Assembly: GCA_023213315.1 (NCBI GenBank)
Contig: JAKCPI010026477.1
Coordinates: 1-64,000, forward strand
Direction: 5' to 3'
DNA: 64,000 nucleotides
Source: Euborellia annulipes
Lineage: Eukaryota > Arthropoda > Insecta > Dermaptera > Anisolabididae
The notes under the pieces are model-generated. The model searched no databases and was not told where the DNA came from. It saw only the letters and a list, made by a program, of their open reading frames with translations. Position numbers and translations under genes: made by a program. Every line of letters begins with the position of its first letter. Positions within the stretch are counted from its first letter, which is position 1. This document shows positions 48,431 through 57,800 of this stretch, in pieces.

Positions 48431-48675
48431 AAATTAAATACTGAATTTTAAGATGAGATAAGCTTACGGCCAAGGTGGATTTCTTAATTATTATATTTTT
48501 CAACAATATGAGATAATCTTTTAAAAGATTTTATCTTTGTATGCTTCTGATATTTTGTTGTTAATTTGATAGCATTCATTGATTATACTTATTAATCCTT
48601 TAAAAAAATTAACTTCTATAATACAAATTGAGATGCTAAAACTAAGATTACTAAGGGATATAGGAAAATAATAGA

Positions 48676-49380
48676 ATGAATAAAGTTTATGCCAATGCAG
48701 AGGCAGCACTAAAAGATGTTATTGCAGATAATCAAACACTTGCCGTTGGTGGTTTTGGTTTATGCGGAATTCCTGAAAAACTGATTGTTGCAGTTAAGCA
48801 AAGTGGTGTGACTGGTCTCACTTGTATTTCGAATAACGCTGGTGTAGATGATTTTGGTTTAGGTATTTTGCTTCAAACTAAACAGATTAAAAAAATGATT
48901 TCTTCTTATGTGGGAGAAAATAAAGAATTTGAGCGTCAATATTTAAATGGTGAACTTGACGTAGAACTCACTCCACAAGGGACCTTAGCTGAAAAGTTAC
49001 GTGCTGGTGGTGCGGGAATTCCTGCATTTTACACTCAAACTGGTGTAGGCACACTGATTGCTGAAGGTAAAGAAGAACGTACCTTTAAGGGCAAAAACTA
49101 TATTTTAGAAGAATCATTAACAGCGGATATCGCACTTGTTAAAGCATATAAGGCAGATAAAGCGGGTAATTTGGTGTTCCGTAAAACTGCTCAGAACTTT
49201 AACCCTGAATGTGCGATGGCTGGAAAAATTACGATTGCTGAAGTTGAACAAGTTGTTGAAATCGGTGAGTTAGATCCAGATGAAATCCATTTAGCGGGTA
49301 TCTATGTAAATCGCATTGTACTTAATGCATCACCTGAAAAGCGTATTGAACATAAAACTTTAAGCACGGAGGCGGTATAA
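48676..49380 (+). CDS. scoA: 3-oxoacid CoA-transferase subunit A
   Basis: 234 residues. Moves CoA from succinyl-CoA to acetoacetate together with ScoB. Motifs [45 protein letters not shown] and [12 protein letters not shown] are characteristic of subunit A. The stop is one base before the scoB start; they form a coupled pair. Frame intact. Confidence 0.94.
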   Translation: MNKVYANAEAALKDVIADNQTLAVGGFGLCGIPEKLIVAVKQSGVTGLTCISNNAGVDDFGLGILLQTKQIKKMISSYVGENKEFERQYLNGELDVELTPQGTLAEKLRAGGAGIPAFYTQTGVGTLIAEGKEERTFKGKNYILEESLTADIALVKAYKADKAGNLVFRKTAQNFNPECAMAGKITIAEVEQVVEIGELDPDEIHLAGIYVNRIVLNASPEKRIEHKTLSTEAV

Positions 49381-49381
49381 A

Positions 49382-50023
49382 ATGGCTTGGTCACGCAATG
49401 AAATGGCACAACGTGCTGCAAAAGAACTTGAAGATGGTTTTTATGTCAATTTAGGTATTGGCTTACCTACCCTAGTTGCCAACTATATTCCTGAAAATAT
49501 TAATGTTTGGCTTCAATCTGAAAATGGTTTATTAGGTATTGGCGAGTTTCCGACCGAAGAAACTGTTGATGCTGATTTAATTAATGCTGGTAAACAAACG
49601 GTTACTGCTCGCCCAGGCGCTGCTTTTTTCTCAAGCTCGGCATCTTTTGCCATGATCCGTGGTGGACATGTAAACATTGCAATTTTAGGTGCGATGGAAG
49701 TTTCTGAAAATGGCGACTTGGCCAACTGGATGATTCCGGGTAAGAAAGTCAAAGGTATGGGCGGCGCGATGGACTTGGTTGTTGGTGTCCAAAAAGTTGT
49801 GGTTCTTATGGAACATTGTGCAAAAGATGGTACGCCAAAAATTGTGAAAAACTGTAGTTTACCTTTAACAGGTAAAGGTGTGGTTCACCGCGTAATTACT
49901 GACTTAGGTGTAATGGACATTACCCCGCAAGGCGTTGAACTGATTGAACTTGCTAAAGATGTCACGCTTGAACAGATTCAAGCTGTTACAGGTGTCGAGT
50001 TCTATAAAACCTTAGTCGCATAA
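49382..50023 (+). CDS. scoB: 3-oxoacid CoA-transferase subunit B
   Basis: 213 residues. Carries the catalytic Glu in [12 protein letters not shown], which forms the acyl-CoA intermediate, and [29 protein letters not shown] and [13 protein letters not shown] in the end of scoA serves as ribosome site. Frame intact. Confidence 0.95.
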   Translation: MAWSRNEMAQRAAKELEDGFYVNLGIGLPTLVANYIPENINVWLQSENGLLGIGEFPTEETVDADLINAGKQTVTARPGAAFFSSSASFAMIRGGHVNIAILGAMEVSENGDLANWMIPGKKVKGMGGAMDLVVGVQKVVVLMEHCAKDGTPKIVKNCSLPLTGKGVVHRVITDLGVMDITPQGVELIELAKDVTLEQIQAVTGVEFYKTLVA

Positions 50024-50046
50024 ATTTTAATTTTTAGTTCGTCAGA

Positions 50047-50080
50047 TAAGACTTAAGTTAGAAAGTGAGCTTAAGTCTTA
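50047..50080 (+). other. Intercistronic hairpin between scoB and atoE
   Basis: TAAGACTTAAG / CTTAAGTCTTA, an 11-bp perfect stem with a 12-base loop and no T run. More likely an mRNA-processing or stability element than a terminator. Confidence 0.5.
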
Positions 50081-50139
50081 ACCCTTTTAAGCACCGGATG
50101 TGCTGTCTATAAATAAGAACGAGAAGGATTTTTTCAGCT

Positions 50140-51549
50140 ATGGAAAAACAGCAAGGAATTTTTGAAAGATTTGCCCTTCGGATTAGTGATTGGTCTGAAA
50201 AGTGGTTTCCAGATTCATATATTTTTGCACTACTCGGCGTCATTATCGTGTCAGTTGCCGCTTTAAGTATTGGTGCTCCAATTCACGATGTCGCGACTTC
50301 TTTTGGTAATGGTTTCTGGAGTCTTATACCCTTTACCCTACAAATGACCATGCTCATTATTGTGGGCTATGTCGTTTCTGTATCTAAGCCTGTAAAGTTT
50401 CTGATTCAAAAAATGGCGCGTATTCCAAATTCTGGGCGCGGTGCTATTGTTTTGGTTGCGACCGTCAGCTTGTTAATTTCGCTGGTCAATTGGGCGGTAA
50501 GTACCATCCTTACTGCACTTTTAGTGATCGCATTAGCGAAGCGTAAAGAACTGAATATGGATTATCGTGCTGCCGCAGCGGCTGCAATTATTGGTATGGG
50601 TGCAACTTGGGCATTAGGGATCAGTTCTTCAGCAGCACAGCTTCAAGCGAATAAAAGCAGTTTGCCTGAGTCGATTTATAATCTGACAGGTGTTATTCCA
50701 TTTACCGAAACCATTTTCCTTTGGCAATCCATTGCAATGACCATTATTTTAGTGATTGTTTCAATCGCAATTGCATATTGGTCAGCGCCAAAAGGTAATA
50801 ATGTTAAAACGATTGAAAGTTTTGACATTCAGTTTGAAGAAGAAAAGCCACATGAGGAAAAATCTACTCGTCCAGGTGACTGGTTAGAAAACTCGCCTAT
50901 TTTAACGATTATTGTGGTGGCTTTAGGCTTAATCTGGATGTTTTTTGAATTTTCAAAAAGTAATCCGATCATTGCCATTTCAAGTCTGAACACCTACAAC
51001 TTTGTCTTTTTAATGCTAGGTCTAGCATTACATGGAACACCACGAAACTTTTTAAATGCTGTTGCGAAAGCAGTTCCAGCAGTATCAGGCATTTTAATCC
51101 AGTTCCCGTTGTACGGAAGTATCGCCTTTATCATGACGCAAGCTTTAAACAGTCAGGATTTATCGCTGTCGCACTATGTTGCCGAGTTTTTTGTCTCTAT
51201 CGCTTCAAAAGAAACCTTTGCGATTGTGATGGGAATTTACTCTGCCATCCTTGGGTTCTTTGTACCTTCTGGCGGTGGAAAATGGATTATTGAAGCCCCA
51301 TATGTGATGCAAGCAGCAAATGATTTAAAAGTTCATTTGGGCTGGTCTGTACAGATTTATAACGCAGCTGAAGCTTTACCAAATTTAATCAATCCATTTT
51401 TCATGCTTCCAATGCTAGGCATTTTAAAATTAAAAGCAAAAGATGTGATTGGTTTTACAGTCACTCAGCTCATTGTACATTTTCCCTTAGTTTTATTTTT
51501 ATTGTGGTTCTTCGGAAGAACGCTTAGCTACACCCCACCTACTTTTTAA
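50140..51549 (+). CDS. atoE: Short-chain fatty acid transporter AtoE
   Basis: 469 residues with 11-12 helices. FERFALRISDWSEKWFPDSYIFALLG at the start, and GFFVPSGGGKWIIEAPYVMQAA and YNAAEALPNLINPFFMLPMLGIL near the end are AtoE hallmarks. Imports acetoacetate or short fatty acids for the CoA-transferase just upstream. GAGAAGGA precedes the start. Frame intact. Confidence 0.93.
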   Translation: MEKQQGIFERFALRISDWSEKWFPDSYIFALLGVIIVSVAALSIGAPIHDVATSFGNGFWSLIPFTLQMTMLIIVGYVVSVSKPVKFLIQKMARIPNSGRGAIVLVATVSLLISLVNWAVSTILTALLVIALAKRKELNMDYRAAAAAAIIGMGATWALGISSSAAQLQANKSSLPESIYNLTGVIPFTETIFLWQSIAMTIILVIVSIAIAYWSAPKGNNVKTIESFDIQFEEEKPHEEKSTRPGDWLENSPILTIIVVALGLIWMFFEFSKSNPIIAISSLNTYNFVFLMLGLALHGTPRNFLNAVAKAVPAVSGILIQFPLYGSIAFIMTQALNSQDLSLSHYVAEFFVSIASKETFAIVMGIYSAILGFFVPSGGGKWIIEAPYVMQAANDLKVHLGWSVQIYNAAEALPNLINPFFMLPMLGILKLKAKDVIGFTVTQLIVHFPLVLFLLWFFGRTLSYTPPTF

Positions 51550-51614
51550 TTTACGGGCGCCTTTAGTTTCGACTAGAGGCAAATTTAGCAAATACACCAA
51601 TAAGAGATATTAAG

Positions 51615-52787
51615 ATGAGTTCAATAGTTATAGTTTCAGGTAGCCGTACTGCAATGGGCGGTTTTCAAGGCAGTCTATCCGCTTTAACTGCACCAGAACT
51701 TGGCGCTGCTGTCATTCGCGAATCTATTCAACGTGCAGGTGTTGCACCTGAACAAGTAGATGAAGTTATTTTTGGTTGTGTATTGAGTGCAGGCATAGGT
51801 CAAGGGCCTGCTCGTCAGGCTATGCGTAAAGCTGGTGTACCTGATCATGTGGGTGCAGTCACCATTAATAAACTTTGCGGTTCTGCCATGAAAGCAGTGT
51901 TAATGGCATCAGACACCTTAAAAGCTGGTAGTGCTAACATTATTGTTGCGGGTGGTATGGAGTCCATGAGTAATGCTCCATATATTTTGCCAAAAGCACG
52001 TGGCGGCTATCGTATGGGCCATGGCGAAATTAAAGATCATATGTTTTTAGATGGTCTTGAAGATGCTGAAACGGGTCGATTAATGGGTTCATTTGCTCAA
52101 GATATGGCAAATACCAAAGGCTTTACACGTGAGCAAATGGATAACTTTGCGATTTCTTCACTGAAAAAAGCGCAAACCGCCATTACACAAGGTTACTTCA
52201 AAGAAGAGATTGTTCCTGTTGAAGTAAAAACACGTAAAGGTGTGGAAGTTATCGATCAAGATGAGCAACCATTAAAAGCGAATCTTGAGAAAATCCCAAC
52301 ATTACGCCCTGCCTTTAGCAAAGACGGTACAATTACAGCGGCAAACTCAAGTTCAATTTCTGATGGTGCTGCTGCATTAGTACTCACTACTGAAGAATAT
52401 GCACAAGAGCATGGTTTAAATACTTTAGCAAAAATTGTTGCAACTTCGACCCATTCACAGCATCCAAGCGAATTTACAATTGCTCCGATTAGTGCGATTC
52501 AAAAAGTACTTGAGCGTGCTGGCTGGTCTGTTGACGAGGTAGATGCTTGGGAAATTAATGAAGCTTTTGCAATGGTTGCAATGGCACCAATTCATGAACT
52601 CGGCATTGATGAAGCAAAAGTCAACGTACATGGCGGTGCTTGTGCTTTAGGACACCCAATTGGCGCAACTGGTTCAAGAATTATCCTTTCTCTTATCTAT
52701 GCTTTAAAACGCTTAGGTAAAAAGAAAGGTGTTGCTGCGTTATGTATTGGTGGCGGTGAAGCTACAGCAGTCGCAATTGAAATCTAA
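51615..52787 (+). CDS. atoB: Acetyl-CoA C-acetyltransferase (thiolase)
   Basis: 390 residues. Splits acetoacetyl-CoA into two acetyl-CoA, the last step of the pathway. Nucleophile Cys in NKLCGSAMKAVLMA, WEINEAFAMVAMAP, the His of GGACALGHPIGATGSR and the second Cys in CIGGGEATAVAIE are all present. Frame intact; a terminator follows. Confidence 0.95.
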   Translation: MSSIVIVSGSRTAMGGFQGSLSALTAPELGAAVIRESIQRAGVAPEQVDEVIFGCVLSAGIGQGPARQAMRKAGVPDHVGAVTINKLCGSAMKAVLMASDTLKAGSANIIVAGGMESMSNAPYILPKARGGYRMGHGEIKDHMFLDGLEDAETGRLMGSFAQDMANTKGFTREQMDNFAISSLKKAQTAITQGYFKEEIVPVEVKTRKGVEVIDQDEQPLKANLEKIPTLRPAFSKDGTITAANSSSISDGAAALVLTTEEYAQEHGLNTLAKIVATSTHSQHPSEFTIAPISAIQKVLERAGWSVDEVDAWEINEAFAMVAMAPIHELGIDEAKVNVHGGACALGHPIGATGSRIILSLIYALKRLGKKKGVAALCIGGGEATAVAIEI

Positions 52788-52800
52788 AAATTCAAAACAA

Positions 52801-52831
52801 AGAAGATGTAAGAGTTTTTCTTACATCTTCT
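52801..52831. terminator. Bidirectional terminator after atoB
   Basis: AGAAGATGTAAG / CTTACATCTTCT, a 12-bp stem with a 7-base loop and a T run, between convergent genes. Confidence 0.9.
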
Positions 52832-52834
52832 TTT

Positions 52835-53758
52835 TTAGACTTTAAAAAGTTCATAACAGGTTTGACGGAACCATTTGTGGCTACTTTTATGATGGCAAGA
52901 CATATGCCAATGTTGTTTAACATCATAAGTTGGGAAGTCGAGAGGTGCTGGTAAAATCTGTAAATTTTCTCTCACCAATAAGACTTGGCTCAAATAGTAC
53001 GGCACAGTTGCAATCGCATCTGTTTCTTGAACGACTAATCCTACCCCTAAATAACTTGGTAAGCGAATTAGAATATTTCTATCCAACCCCTTGTTCTGTA
53101 ATTCATTTTTAATGTGGTAGTGACCGATCCCTGCATCAATATCGATATGATATTCACGCATATAGTCCTCTAAAGTAAAATTATTTGGATCTAAACGAGG
53201 ATGGCTCTTTGAGCTAATCACAACATAATGTTGTTTGAAAAACTTCTGTTGATAAAAGCCTTCTTCCAATTGAGGTAAAAAGCCAATTGCAAGGTCAATT
53301 TCACCATTTGCCATTTGATAACTAGTTTCTGGTGTAATCGGCCGAATATTCAAACGGATTAAAGGGGCCTTCTCTTTTAAATAGTTTGTTAATTGCGGTA
53401 ATAAGACCAGATGAGATACGTCAGTCATCGCAATTGTAAAAAGTTGATCTGAAGTAAGTGGGTCAAAGTTCACACTAAAGTTGTTAATACTCTCCACTTT
53501 ATCAATAACTTCACTAATGAGTGGAAAGATTTCTTTAGCCAATTCGGTTGGAATCATTTCATTCCCAACACGAATAAAAAGCGGGTCATTAAAATGCTGA
53601 CGGATTTTGTTCAGTCCATTACTAACACTCGGTTGTGTGAGGCCAATCGCATCAGCAGCCATTGAAACGCTTTTAAACCGATAAATGTGATAAAAAATAT
53701 TTAGTAATCTACTATCTAGATCAAACAAAATTGTCTCCGTCTGGATCAAATAATCCAT
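52835..53758 (-). CDS. LysR-type regulator
   Basis: 307 residues. The helix-turn-helix FKSVSMAADAIGLTQPSVSNGLNKIRQHFNDPLFIR and the start LLNIFYHIYRFKSVS resemble the NodD/NahR/LeuO branch, in which the first residues read D-x-R-L-L-x-x-F. The effector domain follows. Convergent with atoB; its own target is not evident. Frame intact. Confidence 0.87.
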   Translation of the reverse strand: MDYLIQTETILFDLDSRLLNIFYHIYRFKSVSMAADAIGLTQPSVSNGLNKIRQHFNDPLFIRVGNEMIPTELAKEIFPLISEVIDKVESINNFSVNFDPLTSDQLFTIAMTDVSHLVLLPQLTNYLKEKAPLIRLNIRPITPETSYQMANGEIDLAIGFLPQLEEGFYQQKFFKQHYVVISSKSHPRLDPNNFTLEDYMREYHIDIDAGIGHYHIKNELQNKGLDRNILIRLPSYLGVGLVVQETDAIATVPYYLSQVLLVRENLQILPAPLDFPTYDVKQHWHMSCHHKSSHKWFRQTCYELFKV

Positions 53759-53960
53759 TCAAAAGGAATGAAATCAGGTACAGCATATAAAAAATGCTCA
53801 CTAGATTTTTGAATTATTGATATATGGTCTAAATTAACAAAGAATCTAGACCATGAGCAATGCTTTATAAAGCCTTTCATCATAAAGACAAAGGTATGGG
53901 CGCTTTAATTGATTACTTTGTATGTAAATATGTTGAATACAATACATATCCTTATAAATT

Positions 53961-54854
53961 TTAATCAGGCTGAGTTTGGAAGCCCTTCCAGATTTGCTGG
54001 ACTGCTTTGTTATCACTCAAATTATTTTTAAAAATGTAAATATCTTGGGGAAGACAATACTCATGATGATCTAACATAACCAATTTTCCGTTAGCAAGAT
54101 CTTCTTCTACATTGATTTTTGGAATCCATGCAACGCCTAGACCTTGTAATACCAGCTCCTTCAAATTAGTTGCATTATCAGTCTCGTATAAGGTTTTATA
54201 AATCAGCTTACCTTCGATCAGTTGGTCTACTAATTTTCGCAAATAAGCATGTTTACTATAAGCAAGCAATGAAAAATTATTCTGAATTGTATGCTTAGGC
54301 ATATGGTCTGCTTCGGTAGCCGATACAGGAACAATCTCTGTTTCAGCAATCTTGATTCCACTTAAAATATCATCACCAACACGATTAATATGAGATCGGT
54401 CTGCATAACAAATCATAAAATCGCAGGCACCTTCTTTTAAAAGAGATAAGCCTTCGCCACTATTTGTCGCTACAATTTCAATTTTTAAATCACGCATAAA
54501 CGTTGGAAATTTTTTCAAAAAAGTCGTTAAAAAACCAGAAGCTAGTGAGTGAACGACACAAAAACGAATGGTAGATTCGGTTTCATTTTTAATATTTTTA
54601 ATCAGCTTAGCGGTCTCTTCCACCTGCTTCTCAATATTTTTAGACATAACCAGCATAATTCGCCCGATGTCTGTAAATTCAATATTATTTTTATTATTTC
54701 TAATAATAACTTCAGCTCCAATCATCTCTTCTAATTGCTGAATTCTACGCGTAAAAGCGGATTGACTAATAAATCGTTTTTCTGCTGCTTTTGAAATAGA
54801 ACGCTCTCGCTCTAATGTCAAAAGATCTTCTACCCAACGTACTTCTAAGTTCAT
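53961..54854 (-). CDS. LysR-type regulator
   Basis: 297 residues from the ATG at 54854, which has AAAGGG ten bases upstream; an ATG three codons earlier overlaps that site. Helix-turn-helix SISKAAEKRFISQSAFTRRIQQLEEMIGAEV. The effector part is intact, ending near IWKGFQTQPD. Resembles HypT/QseD-like regulators, but I cannot assign a target. Confidence 0.85.
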   Translation of the reverse strand: MNLEVRWVEDLLTLERERSISKAAEKRFISQSAFTRRIQQLEEMIGAEVIIRNNKNNIEFTDIGRIMLVMSKNIEKQVEETAKLIKNIKNETESTIRFCVVHSLASGFLTTFLKKFPTFMRDLKIEIVATNSGEGLSLLKEGACDFMICYADRSHINRVGDDILSGIKIAETEIVPVSATEADHMPKHTIQNNFSLLAYSKHAYLRKLVDQLIEGKLIYKTLYETDNATNLKELVLQGLGVAWIPKINVEEDLANGKLVMLDHHEYCLPQDIYIFKNNLSDNKAVQQIWKGFQTQPD

Positions 54855-55400
54855 TTTATGCATTCCCTTTTTATAGTTATGTCCTTAATTTATCTTGTTG
54901 GGAAGCTGAAGAAATAGCTGAATAGATGAATGAAAAATATAAAACATGGGAGTACCTGCAAAAATGCGATGGAAGAATGGCAAAGCCAAACGATAAAAAG
55001 TATGTATTTAATAATTCTGACATAGAAAAGAGCGTAAGAGAATAAAAGACTTTGATTTAACTCTACAACTCATACAAATATAAAATTCTTCTAATAAAAA
55101 TTATTTTAAATCAATAATTAAATTAGACATAACGCTAGTAAATGAATAATTCAACCTTAATAAAAAATAAGAATAGTCCGATGATTTCTTCATGTTTTAA
55201 TTTTGATAAAAAAAGTCCGCATCTTGGGGAAGAATACGGACTGTAAAACTTAAATATTACTATTTTGATCATTTCAGGATTTAAGCTTTCTGACCTAATG
55301 AACTCATTCAAATCAGAAGATATATTTGCAGTATAATTCCACTAAAGAAACCTGACTATTCTACTAAAGTATCTATCTCAAATCGGACCGAAACAAATTT
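54855..55400. other. Intergenic region with one doubtful short frame
   Basis: AT-rich. A 39-codon frame on the plus strand (54926-55045, MNEKYKTWEYLQKCDG) has no good ribosome site and may be a gene remnant. Nothing else is evident. Confidence 0.4.
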
Positions 55401-55628
55401 CTAATATTCACCAATGAGATAATATAGCTTTCTTGAAATTTCAACCATCATGTTAGAAGTATATTGAGTAATTTCAAAAACTTGCTTTTTCTGTGGATTA
55501 AATACCATATTATCTTTTTCATCGCTAAAAAAGATATACGTGGTGTATTTATCCATTTGATGGATATGCTCTTTTAAGCTTACTTTTTCCCCAGAATTGG
55601 GATCATAGGCGATAAACTTCATTCTCAT
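55401..55628 (-). CDS. Hypothetical protein, 75 residues
   Basis: Soluble, charged, with MRMKFIAYDPNSGEKVSLKEHI at the start and YTTYIFFSDEKDNMVFNP. No signal peptide, membrane segment or recognised domain. Start at 55628; the Met two codons on is an alternative. Monocistronic between two AT-rich gaps. Confidence 0.5.
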   Translation of the reverse strand: MRMKFIAYDPNSGEKVSLKEHIHQMDKYTTYIFFSDEKDNMVFNPQKKQVFEITQYTSNMMVEISRKLYYLIGEY

Positions 55629-55733
55629 GAATTTTGTCTCTATACATACAGTCTTTTACCTAAAATTTAATAAAACTTAGATAAAACAATATTTTGATGG
55701 ATAATATAAAATAGTTAAGCTGAGTAATCGTAG

Positions 55734-55916
55734 CTATTTATAAGATATGGCTACGATATTATTTGCCTTGTTTACAGAGGTTTCTGCAGAGGCAATAGAC
55801 TGCTCAGCTTCTTTAAGCAGACGAGAGGTTTTAGACTCACTCTTCTCTTCACCATGGAAAAGTACATAGTATGTAAAACTACCCAAAATAATTAATGCAG
55901 CTGTGACTTTTAACAT
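55734..55916 (-). CDS. Small membrane-anchored hypothetical protein
   Basis: 60 residues: an N-terminal helix (LKVTAALIILGSFTYYVLF) followed by a polar, Ser/Ala/Glu-rich tail (KTSRLLKEAEQSIASAETSV) likely to be helical or coiled coil. Function unknown. A CRP-like site lies 43 bases upstream of the start. Confidence 0.55.
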   Translation of the reverse strand: MLKVTAALIILGSFTYYVLFHGEEKSESKTSRLLKEAEQSIASAETSVNKANNIVAISYK

Positions 55917-56328
55917 AAACTTAAAAACTAGGATTTTTTTGTATTATAGTGCCTTTTATGTGAAATGCATCACATTTTTATATAAATTTGTTAGATAAGC
56001 TACACTCTCTGTGCTATTAGCCTCGTTAATTTACTTGATATTTCATTTAAATTAATAAGTCTAAAATTTTGTATACAGTTATTTTTTTAATTACATGATC
56101 ATTTAGTTCATTCAGTAATTTTATACATTAAATTTAACTAAACAGTAAGCCATTAATTTAAAAAATAAAATTTAGATTTAATGAGCAAAGAAAAAGTTTT
56201 TTTATTTTTAGGTTTAGAAAAGAAAAAATTTGATATGCAAAAAATGCATAATTAACTTGATAAATGCATTAGAAGTGAAGCATTTCGAAATCTAATATGA
56301 ATTATCTACTCTACTAATTCGAAGTTTA
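55917..56328. other. Divergent promoter region before aspA
   Basis: 412 AT-rich bases with the CRP-like dyad near one end and the aspA promoter at the other. No gene seen. Confidence 0.5.
55959..55974. promoter_or_regulatory. CRP/Vfr-type site
   Basis: TGTGAAATGCATCACA is an exact TGTGA-N6-TCACA match, the core CRP consensus. It lies 43 bases before the small membrane protein gene and about 355 before aspA. Confidence 0.55.
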
Positions 56329-57747
56329 ATGATGAACGCTGAAATTACCACCCGTATTGAGAAGGATCTTATTGGTTATAGAGAAATCAATAATAATGAT
56401 TATTACGGAGTTCAAACATTACGTGCTCTAGAAAACTTTAACTTAACTCAAAGCAAAGTTGGAGATTTCCCTCATTTAATTAAAGCGTTAGCAATGGTAA
56501 AACTTGCTTGTGCTGAAGCGAATCATAATCTTAAAAGCTTAGATCAAACTAAATTTGAAGCAATTGAATATAGTTGTAATCAACTTATTCGCGGTAATTT
56601 TCACGATCAATTCCCGATCGATATGTTACAAGGTGGTGCTGGTACTTCAACCAATATGAATGCAAATGAAGTATTGGCGAATGTTGCTTTAGAATATATG
56701 GGACACGCAAAAGGCCAATATCAATATTTACACCCTAATAATGATATCAACATGTCACAGTCTACAAATGACGTGTACCCTACTGCAATTCGTTTAGGCT
56801 TATTATTAAATTTAGACGAATTGAATCTCCCTTTTAATAACTTAATTTTAAGTTTCCGTAATAAGTCTCAAGAATTTGCTCACATCTTAAAAATGGGTCG
56901 TACTCAGTTGCAAGATGCTGTACCAATGACATTGGGTCAAGAGTTTGGAGCTTTTGCAGTAACCTTACAAAAAGACCTTGAGCAAATTAATACGCTTATT
57001 CCAAATGTACTGGCTTATATGAACCTTGGTGGTACAGCGATTGGTACGGGTATTACCACTGAATATAGTTACCGTGAACTTGCGATTCAAGCACTTGCAA
57101 AAATTTCTGGTAAAAAAATTAAATCATCTCCTGACTTAATCGAAGCGACTTCAGATATGGGCGATTTCGTTCTTTTATCTGGTTTATTAAAACGCACAGC
57201 AACTAAGCTATCGAAAATTGCTAACGACTTACGTTTACTTTCAAGTGGACCCCGTACCGGCATTAACGAAATTAACCTAGAAGCACGTCAACCGGGTAGT
57301 TCAATTATGCCGGGTAAAGTAAACCCAGTTATTCCAGAAGCGATGAACCTTGCTTGCTTCCAGATTATTGCAAATGATTTAGCTGTAACTTTAGCCGCTG
57401 AAGCTGGTCAATTACAGTTGAATGCAATGGAACCACTTATTGCATTCAAACTATTTGAATCGATGGATTTGCTTGGTAACGCAATGGCAATGTTCCAGTC
57501 AAAATGTATTGATACGATTACGGCGAACCCTGAGCATTGTAAAGCTTTAGTTGAAAACTCAATTGGTATTGTGACTGCACTTAACCCATATTTGGGTTAT
57601 GAAACTACAACTCGTATTGCTAAAACTGCAAATGAAACTGGACAAAGTGTATTGGCACTCGTTCAGAACGAAGGCTTATTATCAGCACAAGTGCTTGATG
57701 ATATCTTGTCGATTAATAATATGGTTAAACCAAAAATGTCGGCTTAA
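56329..57747 (+). CDS. aspA: Aspartate ammonia-lyase (AspA)
   Basis: 472 residues; reversible deamination of aspartate to fumarate. The superfamily signature GSSIMPGKVNP (mobile catalytic loop), GRTQLQDAVPMTLGQEFGAF, STNDVYPTAIRLG and GGAGTSTNMNANEVLAN are present, in the aspartase rather than fumarase pattern. ATG at 56329 or the next codon could start. Frame intact; terminator follows. Confidence 0.93.
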   Translation: MMNAEITTRIEKDLIGYREINNNDYYGVQTLRALENFNLTQSKVGDFPHLIKALAMVKLACAEANHNLKSLDQTKFEAIEYSCNQLIRGNFHDQFPIDMLQGGAGTSTNMNANEVLANVALEYMGHAKGQYQYLHPNNDINMSQSTNDVYPTAIRLGLLLNLDELNLPFNNLILSFRNKSQEFAHILKMGRTQLQDAVPMTLGQEFGAFAVTLQKDLEQINTLIPNVLAYMNLGGTAIGTGITTEYSYRELAIQALAKISGKKIKSSPDLIEATSDMGDFVLLSGLLKRTATKLSKIANDLRLLSSGPRTGINEINLEARQPGSSIMPGKVNPVIPEAMNLACFQIIANDLAVTLAAEAGQLQLNAMEPLIAFKLFESMDLLGNAMAMFQSKCIDTITANPEHCKALVENSIGIVTALNPYLGYETTTRIAKTANETGQSVLALVQNEGLLSAQVLDDILSINNMVKPKMSA

Positions 57748-57757
57748 TTCCTGAAAT

Positions 57758-57787
57758 AAAAAAGGAGCTTTTATAAGCTCCTTTTTT
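57758..57787. terminator. Bidirectional terminator after aspA
   Basis: AAAAAAGGAGCTT / AAGCTCCTTTTTT with a TTAT loop, between convergent aspA and the TonB receptor gene. Confidence 0.9.
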
Positions 57788-57800
57788 TGTTCTATAAATT

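Noticed and set aside
48508..48536. Near-palindrome AGATAATCTTTTAAAAGATT
   Set aside because: AT-rich with weak pairing and no T run; no clear role downstream of the LysR gene.
53823..53854. Inverted repeat ATGGTCTA / TAGACCAT between two LysR genes
   Set aside because: Only 8 bp, no T run and no evident link to a promoter; could be an operator but support is thin.
53860..53964. 34-codon plus-strand frame MLYKAFHHKDKGMG
   Set aside because: Short, overlaps the end of the opposite LysR gene and lacks a ribosome site; perhaps a gene remnant.
54926..55045. 39-codon plus-strand frame
   Set aside because: Composition looks protein-like but there is no good start signal and no neighbour to support it, so it is mentioned only within the intergenic entry.
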